From contig NC_086386.1 of assembly GCF_036588685.1 (NCBI RefSeq), forward strand, positions 42,703,878 to 42,767,877: a stretch of 64,000 bases of DNA, given 5' to 3'. The notes below the pieces were generated by a model. It made no database searches. It was not told the origin of the DNA and saw only the letters and a list, made by a program, of their open reading frames with translations. Shown piece after piece: positions 49,679 through 61,500 of the stretch. Position numbers and translations under genes: made by a program. Source of the DNA: Mytilus trossulus. Taxonomy: Eukaryota; Mollusca; Bivalvia; Mytilida; Mytilidae. The stretch's first letter is position 1. The number at the start of each line of letters is the position of its first letter.

Positions 49679-52068
49679 ATGAAGTTATTCGGAATAGTAG
49701 TCCTTGTTTCTCTGTTGATGATGGCTTCAGTTACAATGCCAGTTGGTAAGTAGAAAAGGACTGATACCATGTGTCGGAATTGAAATTCACTATTGACAAG
49801 TATTTGTGGTCTGAAATTTTACCGATTGTGTTCTTTGATTGATTTTGACATTTCAACTGCGAGTGAATTTGTATAATGCGTATTAATGAGGAAGGCACAT
49901 CAAGAGTTAATACCCTATTGACACAACTAGCATAGCTCCCATTGTATTATATGCAATTCCCTCAGTTTTCGTCAGTTGATAAAATTTGAAATGGAAATGG
50001 GGAACATGTCTAAACCCAACAACCAGACCAAATTGCAAACAATTAATTGTCATCTCCTTATGGACTTATGATTGAGCATCGATAAACTATATTGTCGTCT
50101 TAATTTAAATATGTCAATCGCATTCTTTGGTTTGGTTCGTTTTAATCTAAACTTGACATGTATATGTAAAAGTCATATGTTTACTTGCTTGACGGCGTAA
50201 TTGTAACCCGGAGATATAAATGAATACATTACTCATTATTTTGATAATTTCAGATGCCTATCGAATATATAACAGAAGGAGTAAAAGTAAAGGAGGAAAT
50301 TCTGGTGGAGGAGTGAGTTAAATTTTTTATCATTTATATATATATAGGAATTAAGAAAAAAAATTTGTTCATTGTCCTGAATGCACATGCATATCATATC
50401 TACAGACATGTAAACAAAATATAATTAATATGGATTTTGTATGACTGGTTAATTTTGAATAAAAATATAAAAAAGTAAAATAACAAAAATACCAAAACGT
50501 AAACCAATAACTGTAAAACATATATTTCGAAGCGGGGTTATAAATTTTATTTTGCTAGTGATGCCCCGAATTAATAAAAAAAAATCATACACATTAGTCC
50601 GGGTGGAGACAAATTGCTACATTTTATGTTGTAAATACAAACAAAGATCTGCAATCAGCTTGAGATGGTAGTATACATATGTATCAAATAAACCACATTT
50701 AAGACATATTGGCATTGTTTAACGCCAATTATTCATTTCAAAAGGTAATAATTGATTGTGAGAACTAGTTTTAGAGATCAACACATTTATGCAACAACTT
50801 AGATTGATAACAAATAGGAAAACTTACAAAACATGACGTATTCTAACTGGTCAGTTAAAAGAATATGGAAGTGCCTTGGACATTGATCTTGTATGTTTAG
50901 AAATGAGCCGGTCGGTCATATTTTGATTTCGGTAACTCATTGAGTTAACAAGAGTTCAATTGTAACAAATCCATCCTGATAAAAATAGAAACTGCTATTT
51001 TCTGAATCCGTTTAACCATGTTTAGACGTGCATGAATTATGTACCAAAGCTTCACTTCGAAATAATAACGAATGAGTGTGAATTTATTTCTTTTAGTTTT
51101 AAACAAAGCGCCATGTTAGTATTGTAAAGGTTACATTATTTGTGAAAAAAGTAAGAATTTTTAAATCAAACTTTGTACTATTGATCAAATAACATGAACT
51201 CATACAATATTCAGTTTGATCTGACAGGAATTCACTAATAAATGTTATGTAGATGCACGTTTGTATTGCGTTACAAATATAAGCCTTGTATCAAAGAAAC
51301 AAATTGAAACAGAAAAGGTAATTCAATAATAACTTCTTTCGTATAAGGTTCGTTAAATTCAATAACTTCGACTAGCTAATTTCAGAATAAATATGAGGGA
51401 CTACGTGTACGTGTGAGTAGAACACAACTGATGTGTAAGATTAGTTAAAAAAACTACGCAATTTGTATGTATATTTGGCAGAATTCTGCAGTTTCTCATC
51501 ATTGCAGAACCTACTACATAAGAAAATTTAGGCCTTATATTTTCGAAAATTATCAACCAACCTATAAGTCTATGTTTATGTCTATGTGTCTTCCATATCT
51601 CATTAACATAAACAGTTTGAGATTCAAAATCTTAACATTCGCTTAGTTTCAGTATTGACTCATAAATAATAAAACAAACACAATACAATTCAAACTTTAA
51701 CAAAATACTGTAATACATCGTAGTATTAGAAACTAGTGACAATGCAATTTTGTGCGCTTGAGTGTACCCTGCTCGAACAAACATCACATAATATCATTAA
51801 ACGTGTTGAAGCTAATCATACACTAAAGCAAGATCAATACATTTACTGCAATGATCTCTTTCATAATTGGATCTCAATGGTTTTACAGAACAGTGGTCAT
51901 GGTGGTAAATATGGTGGCAAATATGGCGGTAAATACGGCGGTAAATATGGTGGTAAATATGGTGGTAAATATGGTGGCAAATATGGTAGTAAATATGGCG
52001 GTAAATATGGTGGTAAATATGGTGGTTCCCATGGAGGATCTGGTGGAAGTTACCAGTATAGAGGTTGA
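49679..52068 (+). CDS. Small secreted Gly/Lys/Tyr-rich protein with ten KYGG-type repeats
   Basis: Three exons: 49679-49745, 50254-50312, 51889-52068, all GT-AG, totalling 306 nt or 101 residues plus TGA. Residues 1-22 are a signal peptide (MKLFGIVVLVSLL...). Residues 23-42 are basic then Gly-rich (DAYRIYNRRSKSKGGNSGGG). The last exon has NSGHGG, ten tandem KYGG units (the seventh is KYGS) and a tail SHGGSGGSYQYRG. There is no Cys. A TATA box precedes it at 49594 and AATAAA follows at 52098. Such low-complexity cationic Tyr-Gly proteins occur among mussel byssal adhesive proteins (Lys next to DOPA-forming Tyr) and shell-matrix proteins; assignment here is inference. The minus-strand gene at 56155-58420 is a clear paralogue. 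The gene model is well supported by shared exon structure; the function is not. Confidence 0.85.
51900..52025 (+). repeat. 12-bp coding minisatellite (KYGG codons)
   Basis: Ten head-to-tail 12-bp units of the form aaatatggtggt lie inside the last exon of the secreted-protein gene. Variation is mostly at third positions, apart from one Gly-to-Ser change in unit seven. Unit number is likely to vary between alleles. Confidence 0.9.
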
Positions 52069-52097
52069 TGTTGATTCTTTTCTGCGTTTTTAAAATG

Positions 52098-52103
52098 AAT
52101 AAA
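52098..52103 (+). terminator. Polyadenylation signal of the KYGG gene
   Basis: AATAAA begins 30 bases past the TGA stop. The inverted paralogue has only an ATTAAA variant, at about 56113-56118 on the minus strand. Confidence 0.5.
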
Positions 52104-52424
52104 TGATACATTATTTTATTTTTGTTACTGAAATCTCGATTGTGATTATGATTAGGCCAATTTTTTTGCAAGTTTAAGTGAAAACGTATAACAAAATACA
52201 CTAAAAGACACAGTGGATAACTAACAAAAGAAAAGTCTGAACTATGTATAAGATGATCACAAAATGAAATAAATAGTAAATTACATGTTAGTGGATAGCC
52301 GCTGTTAAAACTAAAGAACGGGATCTAAATTTGAATAAAAAAAAAATGATATTCAAAATTCAAAAAAATGTTAAAACATAGACATAAATTGTCAAATTCT
52401 TTGAAATCTAGCAAATAAGACTAC

Positions 52425-52720
52425 GACCTGGCTAAGATCCCACTTAGATGTTCTACCCCGCCATATTCTGTACGTACACAATGTATGTGCCTGTTCCAAG
52501 TCAGGAGCATTTTTTGTACATAGATTATGCCGCCATTTTTCTCGTTTGAATTGTTAAACAGTCATTTCGGGGCCTTTTATAGTTGACTATGCGGTATGGG
52601 ATTTGCTCATTGTTGAAGGCCATACGGCGACCTATAGTTGTTAATTCATATGTTATTTGGTCTATTTGTGAATAGTTGTCTCTTTGGCAATTATACAACA
52701 TTTTCTTTTGTATTTCTCTA
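52425..52720 (+). repeat. Same dispersed repeat
   Basis: Plus copy with ctaccccgccatattctgta and ggccttttatagttgactat, 350 bp past the KYGG gene. Confidence 0.6.
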
Positions 52721-52991
52721 CCGTAATTAAAGTTATAACTTTAAAACAATCGGCTTTCTTTTCACCGAAAAAACTGAAATCAGATCGGCGCAAATTTGAC
52801 AATTCAAGAATAAGCCATGAATCAAAGACACAAGCTCAAATGAATCGTTGAAAACATGTTGTAGGAATATAAAAATCACTATCGTTTATCTTCTGAAATC
52901 AATCCGGAAAAAAATGTTTAAGTTCCTTATTTTTCCCACTATGACCTGTACTCCTTGTACCTTCGAGAATATTTTTAATAATGTCTGATTA

Positions 52992-54567
52992 TAGTTATCA
53001 AAAGTACCAGGATTATAATTTCATACGCCAGACGCGCGTTTCGTCTACATAAGACTCATCAGTGACGCTCAGATCAAAATAGTGAAAAAGCCAAAACATA
53101 TACAAAGTTGAAGAGCATTGAGGACCAAAAATTCCAAAAAGTTGTGCCAAATACGGCTAAGGTAATCTACTCCTGGGGTAATAAAATCCTTAGTTTTTCG
53201 AAAAGTTCAAAGTTTTGTAAACAGAAAATTTATAAAAATGACCATATAATTGATATTCATGTCAACACCGAAGTGCTGACTACTGGGCTGGTGATACCCT
53301 CGGGGACGAAACGTCCACCAGCAGTGGCATCGACCCAGTGGTGTAAATAGTTATCAAAAGTACCAGGATTATAATTTCATACGCCAGACGCGCGTTTCGT
53401 CTACATAAAACTCATCAGTGACGCTCAGATCAAAATAGTGAAAAAGCCAAAACATATACAAAGTTGAAGAGCATTGAGGACCAAAAATTCCAAAAAGTTG
53501 TGCCAAATACGGCTAAGGTAATCTACTCCTGGGGTAATAAAATCCTTAGTTTTTCGAAAAGTTCAAAGTTTTGTAAACAGAAAATTTATAAAAATGACCA
53601 TATAATTGATATTCATGTCAACACCGAAGTGCTGACTACTGGGCTGGTGATACCCTCGGGGACGAAACGTCCACCAGCAGTGGCATCGACCCAGTGGTGT
53701 AAATAGTTATCAAAAGTACCAGGATTATAATTTCATACGCCAGACGCGCGTTTCGTCTACATAAGACTCATCAGTGACGCTCAGATCAAAATAGTGAAAA
53801 AGCCAAAACATATACAAAGTTGAAGAGCATTGAGGACCAAAAATTCCAACAAGTTGTGCCAAATACGGCTAAGGTAATCTACTCCTGGAGTAAGAAAATC
53901 CTTAGTTTTTCGAAAAGTTCAAAGTTTTGTAAACAGAAAATTTATAAAAATGACCATATAATTGATATTCATGTCAACACCGAAGTGCTGACTACTGGGC
54001 TGGTGATACCCTCGGGGACGAAACGTTCACCAGCAGTGGCATCGACCCAGTGGTGTAAATAGTTATCAAAAGTACCAGGATTATAATTTCATACGCCAGA
54101 CGCGCGTTTCGTCTACATAAGACTCATCAGTGACGCTCAGATCAAAATAGTGAAAAAGCCAAAACATATACAAAGTTGAAGAGCATTGAGGACCAAAAAT
54201 TCCAAAAAGTTGTGCCAAATACGGCTAAGGTAATCTACTCCTGGGGTAAGAAAATCCTTAGTTTTTCGAAAAGTTCATAGTTTTGTAAACAGAAAAGTTA
54301 TAAAAATGACCATATAATTGATATTCATGTCAACACCGAAGTGCTGACTACTGGGCTGGTGATACCCTCGGGGACGAAACGTCCACCAGCAGTGGCATCG
54401 ACCCAGTGGTGTAAATAGTTATCAAAAGTACCAGGATTATAATTTCATACGCCAGACGCGCGTTTCGTCTACATAAGACTCATCAGTGACGCTCAGATCA
54501 AAATAGTGAAAAAGCCAAAACATATACAAAGTTGAAGAGCATTGAGGACCAAAAATTCCAAAAAGTA
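52992..54567 (+). repeat. Tandem array of a 356-bp repeat (four full units plus a partial)
   Basis: Units begin at about 52992, 53348, 53704, 54060 and 54416, each starting tagttatcaaaagtacc. The fifth stops after about 150 bp. Units are nearly identical. Each carries a frame of about 90 residues containing KLKSIEDQKFQKVVPNT and TGLVIPSGTKRPPA; the fourth has a T-to-A change making a stop. The block ctactgggctggtg...caccagcag...cccagtgg can fold into an imperfect hairpin. It lies between the two secreted-protein genes. The frame is probably not a host gene. Confidence 0.9.
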
Positions 54568-56150
54568 CAGTAAGATATGTATCAATTATAAAAGAATGAG
54601 TCATTCAATGTTGTGATATGCTTCATTTATCTGACTAGGTGTATTGCAAGATTGAACAAAAGAAGCTATGTATAACACAACATGGACTTAATTTTGTGGT
54701 AAAATATTGCATTTTGGAATTTCAAGAATTAACGCCAATGACTTCAAATGTCAAAATTATAATTAAAGTAACATTACAAAAATAACGAACTTCGTAGAAT
54801 ATTCAACACGGAAAGTCCCTATTTAAATGGCTAAATCAAATGATAAACTGTCATATTTCTGACCTGGTACAGGCAATGTTAAATGGAAAAAATGGTGGAT
54901 TGAACCTACGTTTAAAACACACCAGCAAAAATGAAAGATAATACAAACAACACATTAACAGGATATATAAGTCCTATAAATAAGTAATTTAGTCCTGGTA
55001 TCTATGATGAGTTAATTTACATTTGTATTTTGAGATTATAAATCAGAAGAAAAAACCCCGTATATTATTAACCATATGAAAATAAGGCATACTGCTTTGA
55101 AATGACTGATACATACAACAGACAAAAAAAATTATAACATCTACAATATTTAAGACATAATTATAAATATGTTATCTAAATTACTTTAAATCCAATCGAA
55201 AAGCAAGCATTTTGAAATGTTAATTAATATTTCCACTCACAAATTTCTTACCTATGCCAGAAACGTATTTATATTTGTTCGTAGATAAATAAACCATATC
55301 AACTGCATATTTGTTACGACCTAGACTATAAGCATCAAGTGGCAAAATAACAGATCACTTTCTACATAAGAAGATGCCTGTGCCGAGTCAGAAATATGAC
55401 AGTTGATTTTTTTTCGTGTGATGTGTTTGGTGTGAAACCACACAGCTGTTCTCGGTCTTCATTTGCAAGCCTGTAAATATGTGATTGTTGTTGGTTCAGA
55501 CCTGTCTATCGTATTTGTTTAATGTAAGGTAAATTTTTATAAGTTTGGAGCGGTTGTGTTTTTCGTCATGTGAAGAGCGTTTATCACGAAGTAAATATTT
55601 TGGGATATTCTCGTATTTGAAGTGCGTAAAGTGCCCTGTAATTGCCTGTATCCACGTTAACTGACTACAAACCTTATGAAAACTGTTATTCGAATGCATA
55701 AACTTGCCTATTTGTTTTAATTTGTTTAAAGATATTCAACTGAATTATAGAAATTGTTCTTTTCCAGGTGCATAATTACATGTTCGTATTATAAACCAAA
55801 TTGTTGTCTACTACTGCTTATATAACAGTCCTTTTTACTGTTTGAATAACAATAGTTTACGGATATATTTACAGAAAAATTATATGAAAACTACGACATT
55901 ACTCGCCAACGTACCATTATTCGTGCATAATCCAGTTTTACCTGAGTCAGTGTGTTTTACACATCTATACAAATTTCACTATTACAAAGTTTTGGAAAGT
56001 ATAGGCAGTATATTTATGAAGGAACAAACACAATGTTTAAAGAAACATTCCACAGAATACGTTTCATAACTATATGAATTTCAATAATAAAGATAACATC
56101 AATTTATCATTTTAATCATTTTAAAACACATTAGCTGTTTCTGTTTTTAA
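54568..56150. other. Intergenic between convergent secreted-protein genes
   Basis: Unique-looking A+T-rich DNA after the 356-bp array. Frames at 55496-55699 and 55842-56069 lack support. Confidence 0.5.
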
Positions 56151-56154
56151 CATA

Positions 56155-58420
56155 TCATCCTTTGTATGGCCTGTATGGGTTAATTTTGTATCTACCGCCA
56201 TGACCACTGCGCTGTAAATATAAAAGAAGGTTTATTTGGCAAAGTGTCATTTGCACTCTATGTATTGATAAATCGTATCTAGAGTGAGCTATATTTTGTA
56301 AGGTACATCCATGCGATTCACGTTCACGCATTTGGTGACAATATGACTGATTTAAGCAGAAAAAGATTGTTTGAAATATTTTGATAAATGGTTTTGATAT
56401 GTTGCTTCTGTGTAATGTTTAAAATAGATAGAATAAAGCTGTATTGAAGGAATATGGCGGTAACAGCTGCGAATTGTGTGCATTTGTGAAACATCCAAAG
56501 TAATTTTATATATCAAGCCTTTTTTTCATCTAATCAGTACTATTTTTAATTATTTCCTCTTTTATTAGCCCTTTTTCAGATATTTTTTTAGGTTAAAAAA
56601 CGAAACAGTAAACGCCAAGCTGGTAGTTAAAAAGATGAACTTAGACATCGTACGTTTTGTTTTGTATTTGTTAATGTATCATACTGACAATTCGTTCATT
56701 TTCATTGAAAATCTCTTTTGGTTTCTGTATAGTTTGTTCACACAATTCTTTATATTCAGCATTGGAAATATTGCAGTTGTTATAAAACAGTCCATTTCTA
56801 TTGATGGGAATGTTTGTGTGTGTTGCACTTCAGGTTTCTGTTGATCCGTTCTTATCCTCTTATAGTTGATGTGTCCCTCAGTTTAAGTTTGTTACTTAGA
56901 TTTTTTTCTCTCAATCGATATATGACTTTTAAACATCGGTATAATACTGTTGCCTTTATTTGTAATGCTTTGCAATGACAATTAGCGTTGTGATATGAGG
57001 AACTTGTCTCATTTACGGGTATTACGTGTGATATGGAACTGTACTTAAATTCCATTTGTATTAAGAATTTAAGTATAATAAGAATGGTTTATAATATTTT
57101 ATCAATTTATTTTAAATCAACCAGCTACAGATTAGAATACATCCGCTTTAATCGAAAATATGTATGTGTATGCGGAAAAATCCAACTTACCCCTCCGCCG
57201 GAATGGCCTCCACTAGAATGGCTTCCACTAGAATGACTTCCTTTATACCCTTTATACCCTTTCCTATATTTTCGAAATGCATCTGTGAATATAATATTTT
57301 TATTGACTAATGAATCTACATGAACGTCCATTACCAGAGTTGATACAATACCGCATGCTACAGATAGCTTACAGTATTTAATCGCATGACAAGATGCATG
57401 ACAAGTCATGAAAATGGTAGTTGTTCTCCATTCGTTTGATGTGTTTTCAAATAGCCTTCGGTCAAAAACCAAAAATTATCTAGAACAACAAAACAAATAA
57501 GATATGTGTTATAAATTCCAATGAGCCAACTCTCCATAAAAGTCACAATGTATAAAAAATTAACAATAATAACACCCTTTAAACATATACAAAATTCATG
57601 CCACCTTTTGTCCTAATTATGTATGTTTGTATATACTTAAATTCTCCCTCGCCATGTTCGTCCGGATTTAAAACATTTCTTAACTAAATCCTTGTTATAA
57701 TAAATAAAACAAAACTCTAGATATAGGTTTAGTTGCTCGCAGTAACTTCGTTTTTCTTTTCTAGTAAGCAATGTTTAATAACATTATAAACCAACATATT
57801 ATAAATACAAACACATTTGTCCAATACATTTAAATGGACTGAAATTAAACAACTCATTATCAAATATATGTACACATTCTTATGACACAATAAACTGAAA
57901 AAACTGTCGTAGTTACTGTGAGCGAGCACTTTCGATAAATGACACCCGCAAATTTTCTTTATATAATATAACGGGACCCCACCTTTTAAACCGCCAAAGT
58001 ATTTCACGAGCATATTTTATCCATCTATATTTATAACCAAAACAAGAACGTGTTATACAACTACTCTTGAACTTATGAATAGTATCACAGGGGAAAAACC
58101 CCAAGTCTCAACGAAAAGAAATTTAAAAAGCATGCTTTGTTTAAAGTGTTATGATATTAAACTTCGGCGTATACTATTCGCTAATTTATTTTTTCAATGT
58201 ATCAATACTGCAGGCAACAAACTTACATTCATTGTAAAATAAACCACAAGTAAAATGCCAATGTCATTTCATCTTATCTAAACATATGTTTTGATACACA
58301 TTCTGTCGATGAAAAGTACCGAGAGGAAACTAGTATGCTTTAACTTTACTTACCAATTGGAATTGTAAATGTTGCTACCATTAACAGAGTAACAAGGACT
58401 AAGATTCCGAATAACTTCAT
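56155..58420 (-). CDS. Small secreted Gly/Ser/His-rich protein, paralogue in inverted orientation
   Basis: Three exons: 58420-58354, 57282-57191, 56211-56155, all GT-AG, totalling 216 nt or 71 residues plus TGA. The signal peptide (MKLFGILVLVTLL...) differs from the paralogue at a few residues, and exon 1 is 67 nt in both. Exon 2 encodes DAFRKYRKGYKGYKG, then GSHSSG-type repeats ending GGG. Exon 3 starts RSGHGG, like NSGHGG in the paralogue, and ends GRYKINPYRPYKG. Intron phases (1, then 0) are identical. It has no Cys, is strongly basic, and has Tyr next to Lys or Arg. As with the partner, a byssal, foot or shell-matrix protein is plausible; a secreted cationic antimicrobial peptide is an alternative. 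An unspliced frame runs through exon 2 into the flanking introns and should not be taken as the protein. Confidence 0.82.
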
Positions 58421-58463
58421 GTCTGTTTATTAACTTTGACAAATGTTTGATTTCAACTATTTA

Positions 58464-58517
58464 TTTGACGGTTTTTGATATTCTGACGATGAGCATGATT
58501 CGATACTAGTATATATA
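58464..58517 (-). promoter_or_regulatory. TATA box and conserved 5'UTR block of the inverted paralogue
   Basis: TATATATA at 58517-58510 lies about 90 bases before the ATG. ATCGTCAG at 58490-58483 and CGTCAAA at 58470-58464 follow in the same order as in the plus-strand gene. Confidence 0.55.
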
Positions 58518-58529
58518 TTCAGCGTGATT

Positions 58530-61500
58530 GGCACAGCTTGGTGTTACATATACGAAATTACATGAACAAGTTAATAAAATTTCATCATGCAATATATAGG
58601 TAAATTTTACCAAAAAACATTGTACATGTTTCTGCTTTTTTACATGATTTCAGATGTATAATTATATAATTATTTGCTTATTGCACCTCTTAAAATTAAT
58701 CGGATTTAATATTTAAAAAAATGTATGGCAAGACCTGATTTATATTTGAACGGTTTGTATTTATGTGATACATGTACACATGTATTTTATATACATATTG
58801 ATTTATTAACTACATGTAGGTTTAAATTTTTCGGACTTTTGAAGAGCGAAATGGTAAAGCAAATGTCATATTTGATACAAAAAAAAGCGGATATAAAAAC
58901 ATGTGATGGCATAGTATATCAAATTCATACGAATAGTTGGTTAACGGATGTGAACAGTTTAATGGTATACATATATCAAACATTTATTCAATGTCTACAC
59001 ATATGAACGACAAAACTCATTATTTTTCTAATTTGAAAACACTTATAACACGTTGAAATAAATAACACAAATCAATAAAATCATCCTATTCAATTTCAAC
59101 AATTGATATCATTGACAAACCTTATCTGTGAAAAGTAGAAAATTTATAGACGAGACAACTATAAAAAAAGGAAATGCTCTGAAAACAAAACAATAACCAA
59201 GAGTTCAACTAGGCCTAAAAAGAAAGTATGATTTATGTTGTATATAATACATGATGCTTGATAACAATGAAGGCAGTGTATATTGGTAGCTGTCTTACGT
59301 AGGCACTTTAAGAGAAGTTTAGCTTCAGTTTCTATAAAACTCGGTGTAATTCACTATTTTCTACGAAAGGATATGCATGTTCCAAGTCACCACTATGACA
59401 AATAATTTCCTTTCATTTGATGTGTTGGAACGTTTGATTTCGCCATTTGAAATAAAATAAACACCGAACCGGAGGAAACTCTGAAACGAAAAGCTCCTGA
59501 GCAAAATTATAGACTCAAGTACATGACACAAATTTATAACATCTGTCATAACCATGACTTGGTACGACCATTTTCTTATAAAGAAAAAAGTGGATTACAC
59601 AAAGGACTTTCCGTTTTTATTTTTTCTTGGAGTTGAGTATTTCTGCTATTTTTTTCTTTATAATCATTCGTGTTAATGTCTTTCATTTAAATTCACAAAC
59701 TTTAATACTCGATAACTATGTGATATATACCTCATGTATCATTTAGGAAGGCAGATATTACGTCTAAATTATATTTTAGTTGACTTGTGAAGTAGAAGTC
59801 GGTAATCACAGCCTTTTCCAGTTAGATGATATCGGCTAATTTCTAAAACAAAAAGTCCTTCAAGCGCAGTAAAATTGTTAATGCAAGTACTTCACAAAAG
59901 TTCTTCGTCAACTTTTAACTTCATTTTATTTGGCATTAGATTAAGCTAAACCAGTCCACAAAACATCTCACGTCATTCTAGATATTGATCAATACCAAAC
60001 CAACGAAATCAAAGATTGACGTCAGGTTCTCTCACAAACCGTCACTTATGCGCTAAATGATTTTGCTTGTCACAATTATAAATCTTGAAATAATGTTTCA
60101 GTTTGATACAAATTAAAACAAGGAATAAGAGAGTAAAGCAAGTGGATAAAATTTGTGTTTATATTCAACCATATATTACTTATAATTATCAAACGTGTCA
60201 AAAGAGAAAAACATATCCCTTTTAACTTAAAACGAATAAAAATATAAAAATTCTGGAATCATTTGATTTCAACCGTACAACCTTGGAATTTATATGTATG
60301 CTAAAAACAAAGTTTCATCTAGGTTGGCTTATATACTCGTATACACATTATTTCGTCTTACACTATTCTGCATTATTTACATCACCTGTCATTTATAAGA
60401 ATGAGGAAAATATTTAATTTTGACATGTTTTAAAGATCCAAATATGGTAAAACATTTGTTCTACCTCAATACTATTTCCGCTGTTGTCCCAACATCGTTT
60501 TTGTGTGTAGATTTCATTACTACAACTGCTTTATCAATGTATTAAGTATTGCCAGTTTTCTCAGAAACTCAACATATACTTCGATGACACTTATAAAAGA
60601 GGAATGCTTTAATAGGGTTGTTTTATGTTCGTGCGGAATTTTAACCAATATGAAGAAATGGAAGTTCCATCACTGTATTGGGTACCTCAAATACCAGACG
60701 TGTCCTTACACATAGCGATATATTGCTTGATTTTCCAATTGCTCTAATAAACCTCTTTCTAAATTATCAAAATCACTTTTATCAGCATTCAATGTATTGT
60801 CTTAGGGAGGAATACATCATACTTTATAACAAATCACTCTGATTGAAACAAAAAACTCTTCTAAAATATGCACTATCAAGATACTTGATTTTTTGATTCG
60901 AATTAATTTGTCATTTTAGGAGGAAGTGTTTTTTAACATTCAATCGTCATTCCAATTGAAATCAACTGAACCGCTCTCCTTTCCGACTTGTTCATTTATT
61001 CGCATGAAGCTGACGTCATTCAGGGACTTCTTAGAAAGAATAAAAAGAAGTAAGCAGTACATCTTTTAGCTTTACTTTAAGCTACACATATTGTGTTATA
61101 TCACTAAATTTTACTGGACATTATGTTGCACTTTTCTATCCCATTGAACTTGCAATAACGGATACAACAGAGTTAAGTCTGCATATGGGGTATATATTTC
61201 ACAGTGGATACGATGTTTCAGGGTTTGTATCTCTTATCCTAATTTCCTTGAAAGAGGGAACGTTGTTCCTCACAAGGAAGCTATTAAACCAACAATTCCA
61301 AGTGATGAATTTGACATCATTCCTTCACGCAATCACAGGTTGGTTGACCATTTTGAAATTTTTGTTCTACAGATAGCGGTATGTTCCTCATTTCGTTACT
61401 ACCATCCCGTCCCCTTTTCACGAATGTAAAAAACCGAATTAGAGTTACGTTGGTACAAAAATGAGCAAAACGACAGACGGCACATGTAGTTTTTCATCTG

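Noticed and set aside
51812..52201. Minus-strand frame of about 129 codons and a second plus-strand frame over the KYGG repeat
   Set aside because: A 12-bp repeat without stops stays open in several frames. Splice sites and the paralogue support only the KYGG frame.
53108..54062. Three near-identical 80-codon frames as host genes
   Set aside because: They are one per unit of a 356-bp tandem repeat, have no promoter or splice context, and the fourth unit carries a stop.
57125..57472. 115-codon minus-strand frame as the secreted protein
   Set aside because: It runs through both splice sites of exon 2. The spliced model matches the paralogue and has a signal peptide.
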